Positions 59,100 to 64,000 of a stretch of DNA of 64,000 nucleotides are shown in pieces; positions within the stretch are counted from its first letter, which is position 1, and every line of letters starts with the position of its first letter. This DNA comes from Cercis canadensis (Eukaryota > Streptophyta > Magnoliopsida > Fabales > Fabaceae), in the NCBI GenBank assembly GCA_003255065.1, contig QAOA01005544.1, forward strand, positions 124,001 to 188,000, read 5' to 3'. The notes below the pieces were generated by a model that saw only the letters and a list, made by a program, of their open reading frames with translations, was not told the DNA's origin and made no database searches. Both the position numbers and the translations under genes were made by a program.

Positions 59100-59704
59100 C
59101 TGTTAATTTCTTTTTCTCTTTATCATTTTCAGTGAAATTATGTTTTAGTCTTTTAGCCCCTGAATTATATTTCCCACAAGAATCTTAATTTTCTCATGAT
59201 AGGAGTAATATCTAATTATCACCTTGAAATTGATTGTGAAATAAATTTGCTTTTGAAATTAGGCCAGAAGATTTTGCTCCCATCGGTTTAATTGTTTAAT
59301 ATAGGCAGTAATTAGGTGTCAATTACTAATACTTTTGTCAATTAAAGTGTGCTAATCGAACTTGGAATTGTTTTTTTTATAAGTGACTTCTACTTATTAT
59401 AAATGTTAATTACAAGTGTATTGATCTAATGGTGAGAAAAAAATACTCGTTTAGAGTATATCAATTTTTTACATGTGTCTTAAACATGAGTTCTACCAAG
59501 TGACTTGTAGCTGAGTAATATTAAGATTATCCTCATTACTTGTGAGTTCTATGTTGGAATATAAAATTATAACCAAAAATACAAAAAAACATGAGTTCTA
59601 AATTTCTAATCTAACACATTTTTTGTAGTACATAACAACATGAAGGAAGATTTGAACCAACAAAGATACTATTTCTCTTTTGAATATTCTTACATGAGAT
59701 TGAA
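59100..59704. other. AT-rich spacer up to the duplication junction
   Basis: No gene. Ends at 59704/59705, where unique sequence meets the TBCD exon copy without any N. Confidence 0.5.
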
Positions 59705-59985
59705 CTTCGGCTGAACAAGTTTACCTTGTCCTCCTGCAAAATGGGAATCTTGTTGCTGAAGATAAGATTGAGAAAGCACTTGAAATTATTTCTGAGACTT
59801 GCTGGGACGGTGACATGGATTTAGCCAAACAACAAAGATTAGAATTTTATGATACACTAGGTTTGGAGGTGGGGTCGCTTCCCAAGAATAGTGATGGAGC
59901 ATCAAGCAAAACCATCCGTAAGAAGCCTACAGAGTTGGATGAGAATGCATCATATTCCTCCTTAGTTGAGTCATCTGGCTTCTGA
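59705..59985 (+). pseudogene. Duplicated tail of TBCD exon 17 (non-functional fragment)
   Basis: Copies 50564-50844, starting ten bases inside the last TBCD exon and keeping its frame to TGA at 59983-59985. It has two visible replacements relative to the parent (Leu to Met in GDLDLAK and Leu to Phe in RLELYD). Without the rest of the gene, a splice acceptor or a promoter it cannot make TBCD. It marks the left end of the duplicated unit. Confidence 0.9.
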
Positions 59986-61261
59986 GTTTTGTAGTGCATT
60001 ACCAGGTTTGTTGTTGTACATTTTAGTCCTCTAAAGTTTATATGAAATTGTTACGTACATTTGCCAATTTCCGGTCTCGTTCTAAATAACTTAAGCTGGA
60101 AATATAAGTGAGAATGAGTTTGAGTGGTGCATTAACAATTTGTTGTTTTTACGCCTTTCTCCCTAATACCATAACCGTTGCTGGTAAGGAATCCATAAGC
60201 TAGTGAAAAATATTTTCTTGTACATTGAAAGCTGTAAAGCTTTGTTGAGTAATTGAATGTTTATGCTTTATTTATCCAAGAAAACAAAATACAATATTGA
60301 TCTAACGAGACTGGTTCATCCAATCACTCACCATAATTCAATGGATGATTCCCTTAGCCTTACAGCCCAAATATTCTCTTTCTTCGGGAATTTCAGATGC
60401 GATTGCTAGAAATAAAGTTGATGGAAAAAATAATGAACATGAGAATGCAGTGAAAATCAATAGGTGCCAGTTTAAATCTTGTTCAATAGCATTACTCGTG
60501 TTGCTTGCCAACATGTGATATGCTAGAACGTGCCATGTTACCACTTACCAGAAGTCTAAATTCTTTACTTAAGATTTAATAGCTACTACGCGCTGGTTAC
60601 ATGGCTCAGATGTCTTCTATGGCTGCTACTGTTTTCCATGTTTAGTTTCCAAAGAACATTATGACAATGCTGCAGCTTATCACTTTAGCTTAATTTCAAC
60701 CCGTGTGACTAATAATTGATATGCATCTTCATACTAACACTTTTAGTTGAAATAAAATTATAGGTAATAACATTAACATCCTCATAATTACCAAAAAATT
60801 TGTTGATATAGATGTAATAATATAAAAGACACCATTTTCACCGATAATCATGTAAATGATTATATCTAAAAACTGATAATCATGTAGATGATTTACCCAT
60901 TTATGTTCTGTTTTGTCTTATTCACCTGAAATCTTCAAAACGATAATTATGTAGGATGATTCATTCAATTAAGCCGTTCATTTCTACGGTGCTGGTAAGA
61001 CCTGCCGGTATAATCTAAGTTTCAAAACAGACAAACATTATATCACTGTAAATCCAAGAAGAATCCATTCTATGTAATCATGCTTCAAGCTCAAGATCAT
61101 TCATTTTTATTTTTTTTTATGACAAGTTACAAACAGAACACTCAACAAAAAATGCAATAGGAGCAAGGCAAGAACTGAAATATGTGCTGTCTGTTACTTT
61201 ATGGTACAGTCACTCACTCCCTGCATCTGTTATCCAGTTTCACCCAATGGACAAGAAGCAA

Positions 61262-64000
61262 TTATGAATTTAGCCAAGGAAAAACATTGGGAGATGTCGG
61301 TAACCGCGCTGTTAGAACCTCAACTCCACTCTCAGTTACCTACATAATGAAAAAAGGGTGAATCATGTTACATAGGTACAACCAGCACAAACAATAATAC
61401 ACTCCTAGACCTATACCAAGGAGATCTTCCAACATAAAACCACCATAAATTATTAAATCACTGGGTAAAACAGATAACAGAGAAGTGGCTTGCTTCCCAG
61501 TTTCACACTACTACAGGCTTCATAATTTTATTAATGCATTTATCAAGGCTTCGGCAATCATGACATGTCTTTCTTTTTTGGTCCATCGGAGGCTACACAA
61601 CAAGGGGTGGCCTATCCCCTCCCATGACCCAACCCCACTTGGTCCCAATGGGATTTGAACAAGGGGACTCCACGGTTCCAATGCATTTATCAAGGCTTAG
61701 GCTATCATGACATGTCTGAATCACACTAAACATTTTTACAACTTAGTTATATTCAATATATGCTGGTAATTCCACACTTTAACTGATATAAATTTCCAAT
61801 AATTGTTAATTTCTTAAACTCTTATTGCATCACCTCTCTACTCAGCATTTTCCCTCGTGCTTATCTTGTGACTGGATTAGCAGTTTATCAGATATTTAAA
61901 GCTCAAAACATATATAGAGTTCAGTCCAGCACGACAAAAGTGCCACTCAAGATTTACACAAGATGATAGTCAGAAATAAATTCAAAGAACTTTACATAAG
62001 CTAGGTTTTTTTTTTCTTTCAAAAAAAAGCCCAAGAAAATAAAATGAAATATGATTTGTTCTTTCTGTTAATATATTTCTTTTTGAATAAGTAACTTTGC
62101 TTATTTTCAAATGTATTTATACTGAAGGAGTGACAAACATAATTGCAGTATAAGATTTTACAGAAGAGGTTGACAACATTGGAATGACATTGCCTAGTGA
62201 GTGTCAAGGGCATATTACAACAATTAAATATGATTCGCATAAAAATTATTATTATAGAAACACCAGTTACCAGCTTTTTCTTGAAAATTGCATCCAAATA
62301 TATAAAATTATTATGCTAAATTGTTTATTTAGTACTGGAAGACTATGTTGTAGAATTAGCACACAAACAAAAAGAAAGAAAGAAGGATAAGATAACCATG
62401 CTCTAGAGTCTTTCTACACTACAAAAGGCATTCAATTATAAACAGAGGTGACTTTTGATAGTTTATACATTATGAAAATAAGGAAATACACTTACCAAAA
62501 GAGTGTGCTCAAATTGAGCACTTCGTTTGCCATCTGAAGTGACAGCAGTCCATCCGTCAGGCCACATTCTATCACGCCAAACACCTATAAAGAAAATTCT
62601 ATCAGCGCTTGATCATGGGAGATGTTCAGGAAAGTTATCCATTTAAACACTGTGCAAAATACCAGCATTGATCATTGGTTCAATTGTGAACGTCTGTCCA
62701 GCCTTCATCACACCAACTGCTTTATTTTCTGAAAGCAGTTAAGGAATACTAATCCAAGTGGTTCGATTCTTGTAATCATGGTTGATTTTTAAATGAATAT
62801 GAAAAAAAAAAAGTCAAAAACAAAATGCTAGAATAAGTGTCCCCTGTGAAATGCTTATAAAGAGATAAGTTCCTTTTGTTTTAGGCAAAACTTCCAATTA
62901 CCAAAGAAATGCAAAAACTAAAATTACAAGATGGCAGACAAAACAGGCAGAGGCAGTTGCCTGTGGTTAGCAACCAAAAGTGTAGACCAGAGGCCGACAG
63001 TTGATGGCTTATAAAAGGGTAGGGATTGCCAATAGGAAAGAGAACTGTATGTGCAGTGTAGGAGGAAAATGAATATCCTGTATTGACAGCTAGGTCAAAC
63101 ATTAGATCATGGATAAAAAAACTTTTCAAATAAAATTTCCCATATCCTGCAACCCTTCTAAATTAAGGATACTTCCATAATGGGGAATATTTGGGGCACA
63201 ATGGAAGAGCTCTCCAATTCCATGACCACAATATGACTTTACCTGTTTAAGAGGGCAAGGGGAAATAAGAGTAAAGAATTAGTTATAATCATCAGCATGT
63301 GGATAAGATAATTACATATACAAGTCTAAGAAACAGTTATTCATTACCACAGAGAAGCCGGACATTGAAGCATGGCGATTAATAACTTCTCCAATCTCAC
63401 GAAATCGTACCCCAGGTTTTACTGAAGTTGATGGAAAAGGAAGATTCAGGGACAAACATTTTAAAATCCTAAATATAATACAAAATACACTTAAGTATAA
63501 AGTATGAACATAGTGCAATATCACTTTAAAAGCAAGGTACAATAAAGCTCTCTAATATATATAAAAATAAGAAAAAAAGATATCTTTATTAAAAAAGAAT
63601 ATTGTGTGAAGGTAACTGGAAACATAGGTTTTCAGATGACAACAGAATACATATAACATAGCCAGCAAGAAAACTATTCTGTGAAATCAAAAAGCAGGTC
63701 CACTGCTCAGAAGCTTTCATTATTGGGACGGACACTAATATCTGATTCACCTACCTTTAACCAACCCCCTTAGTCACATATACAGTATTTGCCATAAATT
63801 TGATTGAAATAAATTCTGGAGACTTATCCAACATAATTATTTTAGGCACCAGAAAATATATTTCAGGACACACTAAATAAGAGCAAGCCTTGTTCATAAG
63901 AAAGAATAAGAATACTAATCACACCCAAATTATAATTGCATACATTGGTTCAAAAGAGGAGGTAAAGATGCATTAAAAATTGCACCAGCAGAAGTAATAT
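61262..64000 (-). CDS. MAP1A: Second methionine aminopeptidase 1A gene, last five exons (partial, continues beyond the window)
   Basis: Exons 63421-63348, 63242-63173, 62728-62663, 62584-62496 and 61339-61262 correspond to exons 12-16 of the first copy. They have identical lengths, intact splice sites and open frame, and end in the same C-terminus. The ligands equivalent to H309, E342 and E373 are present. It differs from copy 1 in having the usual Tyr before CGHGIG (Ile in copy 1), Gly for Ala in PHYAKN, and Ser for Thr in TTDGK. Purifying selection or recent origin would explain the intact frame. The 5' exons with zinc finger and first two ligands should lie just beyond 64000. Whether this is a true paralogue or a second haplotype is discussed in the findings. 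Confidence 0.88.

Larger units (their letters stand above)
59705..64000. repeat. Tandem segmental duplication, copy 2 (continues past the window)
   Basis: Homologous to 50564-54940 throughout. Copy 2 lacks the N-flanked doubling and the left arm of the foldback seen in copy 1, and it carries independent small indels. That points to separate sequences rather than the same reads placed twice. Confidence 0.93.

Overview
This is nuclear DNA from a flowering plant, most likely a woody eudicot; the species cannot be fixed from sequence alone. The evidence is GT-AG introns of about 70 to 1,700 bp, AT-rich intergenic DNA full of small foldback elements, and a gene set whose protein sequences and exon phases match plant families. 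It is a draft assembly with eight single-base Ns and one 14-N run in poly-T.

Layout. 1-689: last exon of an NPF7-like transporter (+). 1247-7582: a plant arginase gene (-) present twice in direct orientation, the copies separated by a single N; the promoter and 5' leader (about 8.1-8.5 kb) follow only the right copy. 8.5-10.7 kb: small transposon relics and a LINE RNase H fragment. 10740-14194: SagB-like nitroreductase (+). 16371-17648: Ycf20-like plastid protein (-). 18.6-20.5 kb: repeat-rich DNA with an array of short hairpins and a terminal-inverted-repeat element. 22446-23788: three phase-matched 3' coding exons of an unrecognised gene (-). 23866-25796: membrane-anchored SAM methyltransferase (-). 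31200-32459: GIL1/IRKI-type DUF641 protein (+). 35645-36286: pectin methylesterase/invertase inhibitor (+). 37829-50844: complete 17-exon tubulin-folding cofactor D (+). 52145-58783: complete 16-exon cytosolic methionine aminopeptidase 1A (-). 59027-59099: tRNA-Arg(CCU). 59705-64000: second copy of the TBCD 3' tail plus the last five MAP1A exons, running off the window.

I rebuilt exon chains by hand for arginase (338 aa), nitroreductase (644 aa), Ycf20-like (197 aa), methyltransferase (332 aa), TBCD (1,264 aa) and MAP1A (402 aa). In each, all splice phases close and the length fits the family where I know it.

These are ordinary, functionally unrelated housekeeping genes and I see no operon-like system. 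The strongest observations concern genome structure. Six of the eight single Ns sit exactly between two copies of a direct repeat, the signature of overlapping contigs placed end to end rather than merged, so the apparent arginase pair is probably one locus. The TBCD-MAP1A duplication has no N and looks like a real tandem duplication; it differs at a residue beside an active-site histidine and in a palindrome present in only one copy. A cluster of TGACG-type motifs lies just upstream of the arginase TATA box.
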